Of a stretch of DNA of 37,495 bases, positions 25,834-34,671 are shown piece by piece; position 1 is the stretch's first letter, and every line of letters starts with the position of its first letter. The position numbers and the translations under genes were made by a program. The notes under the pieces were generated by a model. The model had not been told where the DNA came from and searched no databases. It saw only the letters and a program-made list of their open reading frames with translations. Location of the stretch: contig JAKSUC010000032.1 of the NCBI GenBank assembly GCA_024413595.1, positions 1-37,495 on the forward strand, read 5' to 3'. This stretch comes from Bacteroidales bacterium (GTDB taxonomy: Bacteria; Bacteroidota; Bacteroidia; Bacteroidales; UBA3824).

Positions 25834-26751
25834 ATGAAAAAACTTTATGTAATTATAGTAACTTATTTTGCAGAAAAATGGATTGATAAATTTATGCAAT
25901 CCATTGAAAATTCTACAATTAAAACAAATGTAATAATTGTAGATAATGCATCTAAGGATAAAACAATTGATATTATAAAATCAAAATATCAAAATGTTGA
26001 TTTAATAGAAAGTAAAGAAAATCTTGGTTTTGGAGCTGCTAACAACTTAGCAATAAAAAAAGCAATTGATAATGGTGCTGATTATGTATTCCTATTAAAT
26101 CAAGATGCATGGCTTGAGTCTGATTGCTTTGAAAAGTTAATTAATTTTGCAGAGAATAACAAAGAATACGGAATAATTAGTCCTATTCAAGCTAATCCGA
26201 ATAAAGAAAAATCGTTAGAAGATTTATTTACATTATTTTTGACTAGAGATGGTGATAGACAACAGATTATATCTGATTTCTTTTATAATAATATACAAGA
26301 TTATTATAATGTAGATTTTGTACAAGCAGCAGGTTGGTTATTATCAAAAAAATGTATTCAAGAAGTAGGTCTATTTGATCCGTTATTTTTTCATTATGGC
26401 GAAGATAGCGATTATGCTAAACGTGTTTTGCGTCATAATTTAAAAATTGGAATAGTTACTAATGCTATAATGTATCATGCTGCGGAGCATTTTTCACCTA
26501 AAGTTGTAACTAAAAAATACTTGTACAAAAAAGAACTTAATAGTTCATATTCTTGGTGGATAGGCTGTTATAAAAACTACGATGGTAATTTTTTTGTTCA
26601 TATATTAGAAATTACCGTTGATTTTAATGCAATGATATTCAAAGATTTATTGCATTTAAATCTAAAGGGTGCGTTAATGAAAACTCATCTATATTTGAAA
26701 CTTATTTTTAAAACCAGAAAAGTTATTAAATCAAGAAAAACTTATTATTAA
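25834..26751 (+). CDS. Family 2 glycosyltransferase, rhamnosyltransferase-like
   Basis: This 305-residue protein has the N-terminus LYVIIVTYFAEKWIDKFMQS, VIIVDNASKDKTIDII and ENLGFGAANNLAIKKAIDNG, the hallmark of the rhamnosyltransferase-like GT2 subgroup. FLLNQDAWLE takes the DxD place. VQAAGWLLSKKCIQEVGLFD and FFHYGEDSDYAKRVL match the acceptor-side block. The gene at 34672 belongs to the same subgroup. Flanked by 2-base gaps on both sides, so co-transcribed. Rhamnose is only a family-based guess. Confidence 0.9.
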   Translation: MKKLYVIIVTYFAEKWIDKFMQSIENSTIKTNVIIVDNASKDKTIDIIKSKYQNVDLIESKENLGFGAANNLAIKKAIDNGADYVFLLNQDAWLESDCFEKLINFAENNKEYGIISPIQANPNKEKSLEDLFTLFLTRDGDRQQIISDFFYNNIQDYYNVDFVQAAGWLLSKKCIQEVGLFDPLFFHYGEDSDYAKRVLRHNLKIGIVTNAIMYHAAEHFSPKVVTKKYLYKKELNSSYSWWIGCYKNYDGNFFVHILEITVDFNAMIFKDLLHLNLKGALMKTHLYLKLIFKTRKVIKSRKTYY

Positions 26752-26753
26752 TA

Positions 26754-27677
26754 ATGTCAAATTTCAAAGTCAGCATAATAATTCCAGTGTATAATTCGGA
26801 AAAATATATTTCCGAAGCTGTTTTGTCGTGCATAAATCAAAGGCAAACAGGAGAAGTGATTTTGATTGATGACGGAAGTAAAGATAACTCGCTATCGGTA
26901 ATTGATTCGTTATCAAAAAAATACGAAAAAGTAAAAGTATTGCAACATTCTGACAAGAAAAACCACGGCCGATCAGCATCAAGAAACTTAGGTATAATGA
27001 ATGCTAAATGCGATTTTGTTGCATTTTTGGATTCTGATGATTTTTTTGCTGATAATCGTTTTGACTACGAAGAAAAAATTTTTGAAAGCAATCCTGAAAT
27101 TGGTGGAGTTTATGGAATAACATCAGCAATTTTTGAAAACGAAAATGCTCGCACAGAATTTTTGAAGCGTTTTGACAGCGAAATCACAAAAGTAAATGAC
27201 GACGTCAAACCTGAAGAATTGTACAAGACATTTATTCTAGGAGGGTTTGGACGATTTACAACCGATTCAGTTGTTTTCAAGAAATCGGTTTTTGAGAAAT
27301 CAGGATTGTTTTTTACTGAACAAAAAATAAAGGAAGATACATCGCTTTGGTGCAGAATAGCTGCAACGTCGATTTTAGTTCCAAATAATAATCCTAAAAC
27401 TGTAGGAATCAGGAGAGTACACAATTTTAACAGTATTACAAATAGTGATGATATAAATGCAGAACAAGAGCGAATTATGTATTTCGGATTATTACGTTGG
27501 GCACTCAAACAAAAATCTTTTTCTTACGACAAGAAAAACGATTTTTACATTGCTGCGTCAAGATATTTTTTAGGCGAAAACGAAAAATCGAAGTTTAAAT
27601 ACTTCTTGAAGCAAGATTTTGGAACTTTGTTTTCGAGATTCGGAATTAGAAAATTTATACAAGTAATGAAGAACTAA
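26754..27677 (+). CDS. Family 2 glycosyltransferase
   Basis: This 307-residue GT2 enzyme has KVSIIIPVYNSEKYISEAVL, VILIDDGSKDNSLSVI and DxD in FLDSDDFFAD, with NHGRSASRNLGIMNAKCDFV between them. IKEDTSLWCRIAA is the acceptor-side motif. The C-terminus KFKYFLKQDFGTLFSRFGIR is repeated in a gene scar at 29386-29504. Base usage is visibly less AT-rich than its neighbours (for example ACGACGTC near 27200 and CACGGCCGATC near 26965), suggesting a different source. It is 4 bases from the fucosyltransferase-like gene. Confidence 0.9.
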   Translation: MSNFKVSIIIPVYNSEKYISEAVLSCINQRQTGEVILIDDGSKDNSLSVIDSLSKKYEKVKVLQHSDKKNHGRSASRNLGIMNAKCDFVAFLDSDDFFADNRFDYEEKIFESNPEIGGVYGITSAIFENENARTEFLKRFDSEITKVNDDVKPEELYKTFILGGFGRFTTDSVVFKKSVFEKSGLFFTEQKIKEDTSLWCRIAATSILVPNNNPKTVGIRRVHNFNSITNSDDINAEQERIMYFGLLRWALKQKSFSYDKKNDFYIAASRYFLGENEKSKFKYFLKQDFGTLFSRFGIRKFIQVMKN

Positions 27678-27681
27678 AATT

Positions 27682-28506
27682 ATGAAACTAAAAAAACTTA
27701 CGATATTATTACACGAAGGTCTAGCAAATAGAATGCGAGTAATAGCTTCTGTATATCCACTAATAAAAGACGGAATAAAAATTAAAATACTTTGGATGTT
27801 AAACAATGAACTAAATTGTAACTTTGAAAAACTATTTCAACCTATTAATAGTATTGAAGTATCAAATATTACAGAATATCCAAAACTTTTTAATACTAAT
27901 CAAAAAAATATAATAAAAAGAATTATTGCAAAAGTATGGAACAAAATGCATAACTATGACTTTGTTATAGGAGGTGGATTTGGCAACAAAGACACATGCA
28001 ATGTAAAATTAATACACAAAGTCTTAGAAAATAAACAAAGTGTATTCTTAGAAACTTGTGCAATATTATTCAATATATCAGACTACTCTATATTTAAACC
28101 CACCGAAAATATACTCAAACAAGTAAACAAATATCCTTTAATAGGAACCGAATATATTGGAATTCATATTCGTAGAGGCGATAATATAAAAAGTCAACAA
28201 AATAGCAGAATAAATTTATTTATTGAAAAAATAAATGAGATTTTAAAATCAAATAATAATGCTCAATTTTATCTTGCTACAGATTCTATTGACATAAAAG
28301 ATTTTTTTGATATGTATTTTGGCAAATGTATACATACAAAAGATGTAGATTATTCAAGAAACTCAGATCAAGGTATAATAGATGCTTATATTGAAATGAT
28401 TTTATTATCAAAAGCAAAAATTATACTTGGTTCGTATTGGAGCAGTTTTGATGAAGTAGCACAAAAACTCAATGGAACAAAACTAGAAAAAATAACAACA
28501 AAATAA
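27682..28506 (+). CDS. Fucosyltransferase-like protein (HxRRxD superfamily)
   Basis: This 274-residue GT-B type protein carries HIRRGD at residues 162-167, the GDP-binding motif of the alpha-1,2/1,6- and O-fucosyltransferase superfamily. It also has an N-terminal GLANRMRVIAS loop (13-23) resembling the acceptor-side Gly-Asn motif of GT11/GT23 enzymes. FYLATDS and IILGSYWSSFDEVA complete the nucleotide-binding half. It is clearly a paralogue of the gene at 36559, with colinear N-termini. GDP-fucose is the expected donor by family; manC could lie on that pathway, but no gmd or fcl gene is in the window. The exact GT family is not settled. Confidence 0.75.
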   Translation: MKLKKLTILLHEGLANRMRVIASVYPLIKDGIKIKILWMLNNELNCNFEKLFQPINSIEVSNITEYPKLFNTNQKNIIKRIIAKVWNKMHNYDFVIGGGFGNKDTCNVKLIHKVLENKQSVFLETCAILFNISDYSIFKPTENILKQVNKYPLIGTEYIGIHIRRGDNIKSQQNSRINLFIEKINEILKSNNNAQFYLATDSIDIKDFFDMYFGKCIHTKDVDYSRNSDQGIIDAYIEMILLSKAKIILGSYWSSFDEVAQKLNGTKLEKITTK

Positions 28507-28513
28507 TAACAAC

Positions 28514-29347
28514 ATGAAAAGAGATATTTACTTTTGCTCATTTGCAGATTCAAAAATGAAATCTACTTTACAAAGAATAGGAAAAGAAGCTCAAAATTTT
28601 AAACTATTCAAAGAAATATTTTTGTACACAGAAAATGAATTACCATCATGTACAAAAGAAAGATGCGAAGAAATAATTAAAACCACAAATTCACTTAGAG
28701 GCTATGGATATTGGATTTGGAAACCACTAATTATTTTAGATTCATTATCCAAAATCAAAGATGGTGATATTCTTTTTTATTCAGATGCTGGTTCTCATTT
28801 AAATTGCAATGGGAAATCTCTTTTTAAAAAGTACATCAAAAATGCTATAAAAAAAGATATATGGGTAGGACAGCTTAAAGATAATTTCAATGAAAATAAA
28901 TATTCTAAAGCTGACACTATAGAATGGTTCAAACCTAGACTAAAAGATACTTCTATTCTCTTTCAAGGACAAATACAATCGGGGAATATTATACTTGTTA
29001 AAAATAGTTATACACTAGATATAATTAAAATATGGAATGATATTATGGATATAAAAAATCTTCATCTTTATGATGATTCTCCATCAATTATTCCTAATCA
29101 TAAAGATTTTGTAGAACATAGACATGATCAAAGTATCTTTTCTTTATTGATAAAAACTAATCATGCTTACTTGTCTAATGCAGAAGAGTTTTGGTGCCCT
29201 CATGAGCTATGGGATCAATGTAAAATGCCAATTTTAAATATGAGAGATAAAAGTGACAAATATGGTCCTATTCAATTTATAAAACTACATAATAGATTTA
29301 TAAATTGGGCTAGAAGAAATTATCATAGCTTAATAAAAAATAAATAA
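28514..29347 (+). CDS. Probable glycosyltransferase of unassigned family
   Basis: I do not recognise a named CAZy family. The 277-residue protein starts RDIYFCSFADSKMKSTLQRI and has RGYGYWIWKPLIILDSLSKI followed by DGDILFYSDAGSHLN, where YSDAG looks like a GT-A metal-binding loop. EHRHDQSIFSLLIK near the C-terminus is the DQ-containing acceptor helix seen in several GT-A families. GYWIWKP plus a DAG motif is known from uncharacterised proteins in capsule loci. It follows the fucosyltransferase-like gene by 7 bases. A 157-base gap with a decayed glycosyltransferase remnant follows, so this gene ends one tight block of the island. Confidence 0.65.
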   Translation: MKRDIYFCSFADSKMKSTLQRIGKEAQNFKLFKEIFLYTENELPSCTKERCEEIIKTTNSLRGYGYWIWKPLIILDSLSKIKDGDILFYSDAGSHLNCNGKSLFKKYIKNAIKKDIWVGQLKDNFNENKYSKADTIEWFKPRLKDTSILFQGQIQSGNIILVKNSYTLDIIKIWNDIMDIKNLHLYDDSPSIIPNHKDFVEHRHDQSIFSLLIKTNHAYLSNAEEFWCPHELWDQCKMPILNMRDKSDKYGPIQFIKLHNRFINWARRNYHSLIKNK

Positions 29348-29385
29348 ATGCTTGTAATAATATCTTTATTATATTAATAATCAGC

Positions 29386-29504
29386 TACTTTTTTGGGCAA
29401 TAACGAAAAAAAATAAATTCAAATACTTCTTAAAGCAAGATTTCGGAACCCTGTTTTCAAAATTCGGAATAAGAAAGTTTATACAAGTAATGAGAGGAAA
29501 ATAA
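29386..29504 (+). pseudogene. 3' remnant of a lost family 2 glycosyltransferase gene
   Basis: This stretch aligns end to end with the last 110 bases of the GT gene at 26754-27677. Translated from 29421 it gives KYFLKQDFGTLFSKFGIRKF and ends in TAA (29502-29504) directly before the next ATG. Over 79 aligned bases I count ten differences, nine synonymous and one Arg to Lys, so the remnant comes from a diverged functional paralogue rather than a fresh copy. The A run near 29405-29412 puts the upstream portion out of frame. No start codon or catalytic region remains. Confidence 0.8.
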
Positions 29505-30446
29505 ATGGGAAAATTCATCTTAAAAGCAGCATTATTTTGTCTATTAACTATTACAATATCTTATTCGTTAGATATCTTTATCAGCAAAGCTTTTAGACCA
29601 GGTAATACATGTTATGCTTGGAATGATATTTACAATAATAATGTTAATTCTGATATTGTGATTTTTGGTTCTTCAAGAGCAATTCAACATTTTGATTCTC
29701 AAATAATCGAAGATTCTTTAAGTGTTTCTGCATACAATTTAGGATTAGCAGGAGCTAGAATTGATATTTCGTATCTTAGATTATTGGAGTTGAAAAAATA
29801 TGCCAAAAAGATGCCCAAAATAATCACACTTGAAGTTGGATTTAATACATTAGAAAACGAATATCAGATGTATTTGCATCATCAAATTTTCCCATTTATG
29901 TTATTCAACAAAAATGTTTATGAATGTACAAAACATTTAGAAGGATTTTCTAAAGATCAATATTGGATTCCTATTTTAAGATATTCTGGCTATATTTTTA
30001 AATGCTATGAAAATAGTTTACTAAAAAATAGCAACATTATAACCACCAAAGGTTATATTGGATTTGATAATCATTTTGATAGTAAAGGTTTTGAAGAAAG
30101 AAAAAAAGAAAATTTTTCTAAAACACATATTATAGATTCTTTACACTTAAATTTTTTAGAAAAATTTGTTTGTTTTTGTAGTAAAGAAAATATTCAATTG
30201 AATTTTGTTTATACCCCAGAATACTACTATGGAAGAAAATTTTTCAAAAACAGATTAGAAGTAATAACTTTTTTCCAAAAATATTCCGAGTCACTTGGAA
30301 TTCCTTTTAAGGATTTTTCTAATGACACCATAATTAATTATAATACAGAATATTTTCGAGATGTTCAACACCTCAACAAACGTGGTGCAGAAAAGTTCAC
30401 GAGCGAAATGTATATACCTTGGATAAAAGAATTATATGGATTATAA
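29505..30446 (+). CDS. Membrane-anchored SGNH hydrolase-like protein
   Basis: The 313-residue protein has an N-terminal membrane helix or uncleaved signal (about residues 5-22, ILKAALFCLLTITISYSL). An SGNH-like domain follows: block I IVIFGSSRAIQHFD with the probable nucleophile Ser56, and a C-terminal DxxH pair, Asp286 and His289, in DVQHLNKRGAEKF. Such proteins act in the periplasm as esterases or as O-acyltransferase partners of MBOAT proteins, as in alginate acetylation. An MBOAT fragment begins at 37358, but the two are 7 kb apart, so partnership is inference. It abuts the stop of the remnant at 29386-29504, and a new promoter box lies after it. Confidence 0.75.
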   Translation: MGKFILKAALFCLLTITISYSLDIFISKAFRPGNTCYAWNDIYNNNVNSDIVIFGSSRAIQHFDSQIIEDSLSVSAYNLGLAGARIDISYLRLLELKKYAKKMPKIITLEVGFNTLENEYQMYLHHQIFPFMLFNKNVYECTKHLEGFSKDQYWIPILRYSGYIFKCYENSLLKNSNIITTKGYIGFDNHFDSKGFEERKKENFSKTHIIDSLHLNFLEKFVCFCSKENIQLNFVYTPEYYYGRKFFKNRLEVITFFQKYSESLGIPFKDFSNDTIINYNTEYFRDVQHLNKRGAEKFTSEMYIPWIKELYGL

Positions 30447-30458
30447 TAAAAAAAATAT

Positions 30459-30466
30459 TATCTTTG
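30459..30466 (+). promoter_or_regulatory. Internal -7 box before the interrupted GT2 gene
   Basis: TATCTTTG matches TAnnTTTG exactly, 20 bases before the ATG at 30486, in the 39-base gap after the SGNH-like gene. The -33 box is weak. Confidence 0.4.
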
Positions 30467-30485
30467 CCTCGCTAATCCAAAGAAA

Positions 30486-31340
30486 ATGCAAGAACCAAAA
30501 TTTAGCATATTAGTTGCAAATTATAATAATTCAAAATTCTTAGATGATTTGTTTTTGAGTTTTAAAGAACAGTCTTTTAAGAATTACGAAGTCGTATTTG
30601 TGGATGACTATTCTAATGATAATTCGCTAGAAATAGCTAACAATTATGCGCTAAACGACAATAGAATACGTATATATAAAAATTCTAAAAATCTTGGTTG
30701 TGGCAAAAATAAAGCAAAATGTATTGAATTAGCAAAAGGCGAAATTTGTGGATTTGTTGATCCCGACGATATTCTTGAACCAAATGCCTTGGAAGTTATG
30801 ATAAATAATTTTGAAACAAATCCCGATACAGCTCTTGTTTACTCTAACTTTTATCTTTGCAACGAGGATTTATCAAAAATAGAAAAATATAATTACGATA
30901 GTAATATTCCTAAAGACAAAGTTTTGATTTATGGTGCAACACCAAACCATTTTTCGGCTTTTAAAAAAGAGAATTATTTAAAAACTTCGGGTATAAATCC
31001 AAACTTTAAACGTGCTATCGATAGAGATATGGTTCTTAAATTGGAAGAGACAGGAAAAACAATTCATATTCCCGATTATCTCTATAAATATCGCATAAAT
31101 AGCAATTCTATTAGCAATAATCAAAATGCTTTCAAAGCAGAATATTGGGCATGACAAGCAAGAATAGATGCATGCAAGCGCAGAGGTTGGGATACCGAAA
31201 ATATTTATTCCGAAATAAAACAATATTTTTCTTCTAAAGAAATATACTATGATTATCGCACTACTACCGATTACAAATTAGGTAATATATTGTTAGCTCC
31301 ACTTAGATTCTTAAAATATAAAATTTTCAAGAAAAAATGA
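30486..31340 (+). pseudogene. Family 2 glycosyltransferase interrupted by an in-frame TGA
   Basis: The reading frame from 30486 encodes a GT2 enzyme (FSILVANYNNSKFLDDLFLS, VFVDDYSNDNSLEIA, DxD in GFVDPDDILEPN) but stops at TGA 31152-31154, codon 223. The same frame then stays open for 61 more codons to TGA at 31338-31340. The extension (QARIDACKRRGWDTENIYSE, then YKLGNILLAPLRFLKYKIFK) aligns with the C-terminus of the paralogue at 33777, which reads EYWAW where this gene reads EYWA-stop. One base change (TGG to TGA) explains it. The predicted intact length of 284 fits the paralogue's 287. The truncated product keeps the catalytic core but lacks the membrane-associated tail; a sequencing error remains possible. 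Confidence 0.85.
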
Positions 31341-32038
31341 TTCCTAAAATTATACATTACTGCTGGTTTGGACCAAAGGAAATTACTCCTGTTGGTAAAA
31401 AATGCATTGCTAGTTGGAAGAAATTTCTACCCGATTACGAAATAAAATTCTGGAACGAAGAAAATTCTCCAATCAACGTACCTTTTGTAAAAGACGCTTT
31501 AGCTGCTAAAAAATATGCTTTTGTTGCAGATTATGTTCGTATTTGGGCTCTTAAAAATTTTGGCGGAATTTATATGGATACTGATATGCTTGTTCTTAAA
31601 AATTTTGATGAATTACTTGATAGTGAGTCTTTTGTAGGTTATGAAACAGAAAATAAAATTAATGCAGCAATTATTGGAAGTAATATTAATTCTGTTTTTA
31701 TTGATAAATTATTTGAGTATTATAATAATTTAAAATTTGAAGAAGCTAAAATTAATGAAATATCAATTCCCATTAATATATCAAAAATTTATAATGAATT
31801 AGCTGAAATATACAGACCTCGCGTATATAGTGTTGACTATTTTTATTCTCTGCCATTTGACTCTACAATAAATGGTGTTTTCAATTATAAAAAATATATA
31901 ACTAAAAATTCTTTAGCTGTGCATCTTTGGAATGCATCTTGGCTTGATGAATTAAATGATTATCGTAAAGAAAATCAGAAACTAAGCCATAAAGTTAAAA
32001 CTTGGTTGTTAATTTTGAAAAACAAATTCAAATTATAA
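31337..32038 (+). CDS. Family 32-type glycosyltransferase (capsular polysaccharide synthesis, DXD sugar-binding)
   Basis: This 233-residue protein opens with IPKIIHYCWFGPKEITPVGK, a hallmark of the Gly_transf_sug/GT32 group. It has YAFVADYVRIWALKNFGGIY followed by the metal-binding DTD (residues 81-83, YMDTDMLVL). Members add hexose or amino-hexose residues to capsular or O-antigen chains. AVHLWNASW near the end is the conserved His-Trp block. The ATG overlaps the final TGA of the interrupted GT2 frame by ATGA, so translation was probably coupled to it. This gives independent support that the upstream gene originally ended at 31340. Confidence 0.88.
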   Translation: MIPKIIHYCWFGPKEITPVGKKCIASWKKFLPDYEIKFWNEENSPINVPFVKDALAAKKYAFVADYVRIWALKNFGGIYMDTDMLVLKNFDELLDSESFVGYETENKINAAIIGSNINSVFIDKLFEYYNNLKFEEAKINEISIPINISKIYNELAEIYRPRVYSVDYFYSLPFDSTINGVFNYKKYITKNSLAVHLWNASWLDELNDYRKENQKLSHKVKTWLLILKNKFKL

Positions 32039-32045
32039 AAAAAAA

Positions 32046-32071
32046 CTCCTAACAAATAATTTTGTTAGGAG
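32046..32071. terminator. Terminator between the GT32 gene and gpmI
   Basis: CTCCTAACAAA (32046-32056) and TTTGTTAGGAG (32061-32071) form a perfect 11-bp stem with a 4-base loop. On the minus strand a run of T follows, so it mainly terminates gpmI; on the plus strand CTTTAT follows, a weaker end for the glycosyltransferase operon. Confidence 0.85.
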
Positions 32072-32097
32072 CTTTATAATGTTAACTCAATAAAAAA

Positions 32098-33633
32098 TTA
32101 GTCTTTTATCAAGTTTTTACCTGTCATTTCTTTTGGTTGTTCAAGACCCATAATGTGAAGAATTGAAGGTGCAACGTCTGCTAAAATACCATCTTCTACT
32201 TTTGCATTTTTATTTTCAGTAACGTAGATAAATGGAACTGGATTTAGTGAGTGTGCAGTATTTGGAGTACCGTCTGCGTTTATTGCATTGTCTGCATTGC
32301 CATGGTCTGCAATTATTATAGTTTCGTAATCTGTAGCTTTTGCAGCTTCAACAACTTCTTTTACGCATTGGTCAATTGCTTTTACAGCTTTTTCAATTGC
32401 TGAATAAACTCCTGTGTGTCCAACCATGTCGCCATTTGCAAAGTTAACTACAATCCAATCATATTTGTTTAATTTGATTGCTTCTACTAATTTGTCTTTT
32501 ACTTCAAAAGCTGACATTTCTGGTTTTAAATCGTATGTTGCAACTTTTGGTGATGCAACTAAAATTCTTTCTTCTCCTTCGTATGGTGTTTCACGACCAC
32601 CATTAAAGAAAAATGTTACGTGAGCATATTTTTCTGTTTCTGCTGTGTGTAATTGTTTTAGTCCTTTTGAAGAAATATATTCACCTAATGTATTTGTAAC
32701 ATTTTCTTTTGGGAAAAGAATGTGAACTCCTGTAAATGATGCGTCGTAAGGTGTCATACAATAATATTGCAAATCTTTAATTGTATGCATTCCTTGTTCT
32801 GTCATATCTTGTTGTGTAAGAACAACTGTCAATTCTTTTGCGCGGTCGTTTCTGTAGTTGAAGAATATAACAACGTCGCCTTCTTTTATAGTTCCATCAA
32901 CATTTGAGTTGATTAATGGTTCCATAAATTCGTCTGTGTTTTTGTGTTCTTCTGTGTGTGAGTCATAACAAGATTGAACACCTTCTACCATATCAGAAAC
33001 CTTTCTACCTTTACCTTCAATTAATTGATCGTAAGCAATTTTGATTCTATCCCAACGTTTGTCACGATCCATTGCATAAAAACGTCCTATGATTGATGCA
33101 ATGTAACCGTTTCCAATTTGGTCGATATGTTTTTGTAGGTCTGCAATAAATCCTTTACCAGATTTTGGGTCTGTATCACGACCATCCATAAAACAATGAA
33201 CGAATGTATTTTTTATTCCGTATTCTTTTGCAATGTCAACCAATTTAAATAAATGGTCTAGAGACGAGTGAACACCTCCTGTTGAGGTAAGTCCCATTAA
33301 GTGAACAGATTTGCTATTTTTTTGTGCATAACCGTAAGCTGATTTAATTTCAGGATTTTCCATAATTGAATTATCCTTACAAGCACGGTTAATTTTTACT
33401 AAGTCTTGATATACAATACGTCCACCACCTATATTTAAGTGACCAACTTCTGAATTACCCATTTGTCCATCAGGTAAACCAACGTTTTCTCCTGATGCTA
33501 AAAGTTGTGAATGTGGATAATTTGCTTCTAAATAATCCATGTAAGGTGTTGGAGTTTGATAAATTACGTCTCCTTTTCCTTTTGAACCGATTCCCCATCC
33601 ATCGAGGATCATTAAAAGTGCTTTTTTTGCCAT
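32098..33633 (-). CDS. gpmI: 2,3-bisphosphoglycerate-independent phosphoglycerate mutase
   Basis: This 511-residue cytosolic glycolytic enzyme interconverts 3- and 2-phosphoglycerate using two Mn ions. [13 protein letters not shown] (first metal Asp), [14 protein letters not shown] with the phosphoserine nucleophile at residue 61, and [18 protein letters not shown] are conserved. [10 protein letters not shown] and IADHGNAD near residues 403 and 448 hold the second metal set. Length is typical. It stands alone inside the polysaccharide island, opposite in strand to its neighbours, with its own terminator. TAAATTCG near 33680, seven of eight, is a possible -7 box. Confidence 0.97.
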   Translation of the reverse strand: MAKKALLMILDGWGIGSKGKGDVIYQTPTPYMDYLEANYPHSQLLASGENVGLPDGQMGNSEVGHLNIGGGRIVYQDLVKINRACKDNSIMENPEIKSAYGYAQKNSKSVHLMGLTSTGGVHSSLDHLFKLVDIAKEYGIKNTFVHCFMDGRDTDPKSGKGFIADLQKHIDQIGNGYIASIIGRFYAMDRDKRWDRIKIAYDQLIEGKGRKVSDMVEGVQSCYDSHTEEHKNTDEFMEPLINSNVDGTIKEGDVVIFFNYRNDRAKELTVVLTQQDMTEQGMHTIKDLQYYCMTPYDASFTGVHILFPKENVTNTLGEYISSKGLKQLHTAETEKYAHVTFFFNGGRETPYEGEERILVASPKVATYDLKPEMSAFEVKDKLVEAIKLNKYDWIVVNFANGDMVGHTGVYSAIEKAVKAIDQCVKEVVEAAKATDYETIIIADHGNADNAINADGTPNTAHSLNPVPFIYVTENKNAKVEDGILADVAPSILHIMGLEQPKEMTGKNLIKD

Positions 33634-33776
33634 TTTGTGTATATTTTATATTTAATTTTGTTCTTATTATTTGTTCGCGAATTTACTAAAAAAATATTTT
33701 TTTTATAATTATTTGTTTGTTACTGATTTATTATTTTTTTCTTTTTCTTATTTTTGTTTTTGAAATTATTGGAAAT

Positions 33777-34640
33777 ATGAATAATTATCCTTTATATTCT
33801 GTGTTAATTGCAAATTATAATAATTCAATTTTTTTTGATGATTTGTTTTCTTCTCTTAGAAACCAAACTTATAAAAATCTTGAAATAATTTTTGTTGATG
33901 ATTTTTCAACTGATAATTCTGTTGAATTAGCTTATAAATTTCAAAAATTGGATTCTCGTATTAAAATTTTTCAAAATGAAATAAATAAAGGCGTTGCTTT
34001 TACAAAAGATAAATGTATAAAACTATCAAAAGGAGAATATTTCGGTTTTGTAGATCCTGATGATTTTTTAGAACCAAATGCTATTTTTATTATGGTGAAT
34101 AAACATTTGGAAAATAAAAATATAGGTCTTATTTATTCAAATTTTTATTTAAGAGATGAAATTTTATCAAAAAAAATTAAACCTAATAATTATCCCAAAG
34201 ATTTAGATTGTTCAAAATATCTTTTGTATGGTTTTTCTCCAAATCATTTTGCTAGTTTTCGTAGAAATTTATATGAAAATACTATAGGTATTGATTTAAC
34301 TTTAAAAAGGGCTATTGATAGAGATTTGGTGTTAAAATATGAAGAATTATCTTCGGTAGTTCATATAGATGATTATTTATATAATTATCGTATAAATTCT
34401 AATTGTGTTTCAAATAATCAAAATTCTTATAAAGCTGAATATTGGGCTTGGATAGTAAGATTTAATGCCTTGAAACGTAGAAATTTATCTTGTGAAGATT
34501 TTTATTCTGAATATCGCATATATTTTGACTCTAAAATTTGTGATTATTCAAAAACTAAAGATTTTAAAATAGGAAATATTGTTCTTATGCCTTTAAGATG
34601 GGTGAAAAAATTATTTAATAATTGTAATTTTTTTTTATAA
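33777..34640 (+). CDS. Family 2 glycosyltransferase, paralogue of the interrupted gene at 30486
   Basis: This 287-residue GT2 enzyme starts MNNYPLYSVLIANYNNSIFF. The ATG at 33777 is chosen over the in-frame ATG at 33717 because it aligns with the paralogue's start and lies just after a TATTTTTG box (33749-33756). IFVDDFSTDNSVELA and GFVDPDDFLEPNAI are the nucleotide and metal-binding motifs. KRAIDRDLVLKYEEL and YLYNYRINSNCVSNNQNSYK match the gene at 30486 almost residue for residue. The C-terminal tail FKIGNIVLMPLRWVKKLF is intact here, as is Trp225, the residue lost to a stop in the copy. Strongly AT-rich with T-ended codons. Confidence 0.9.
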   Translation: MNNYPLYSVLIANYNNSIFFDDLFSSLRNQTYKNLEIIFVDDFSTDNSVELAYKFQKLDSRIKIFQNEINKGVAFTKDKCIKLSKGEYFGFVDPDDFLEPNAIFIMVNKHLENKNIGLIYSNFYLRDEILSKKIKPNNYPKDLDCSKYLLYGFSPNHFASFRRNLYENTIGIDLTLKRAIDRDLVLKYEELSSVVHIDDYLYNYRINSNCVSNNQNSYKAEYWAWIVRFNALKRRNLSCEDFYSEYRIYFDSKICDYSKTKDFKIGNIVLMPLRWVKKLFNNCNFFL

Positions 34641-34671
34641 AAATTATATTTCTAATTTAGAATACATAAAA

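Noticed and set aside
31152..31154. TGA read as an amino acid (altered code or selenocysteine)
   Set aside because: TGA ends radC, ruvC and the gene at 22986 normally, TGG is used for Trp throughout, no selenocysteine-type structure is evident and the paralogue has plain Trp.
33717..33776. Upstream extension of the GT2 gene to ATG 33717, adding a hydrophobic segment
   Set aside because: The paralogue at 30486 begins at the position equivalent to 33777, and a TATTTTTG box lies inside the extension.
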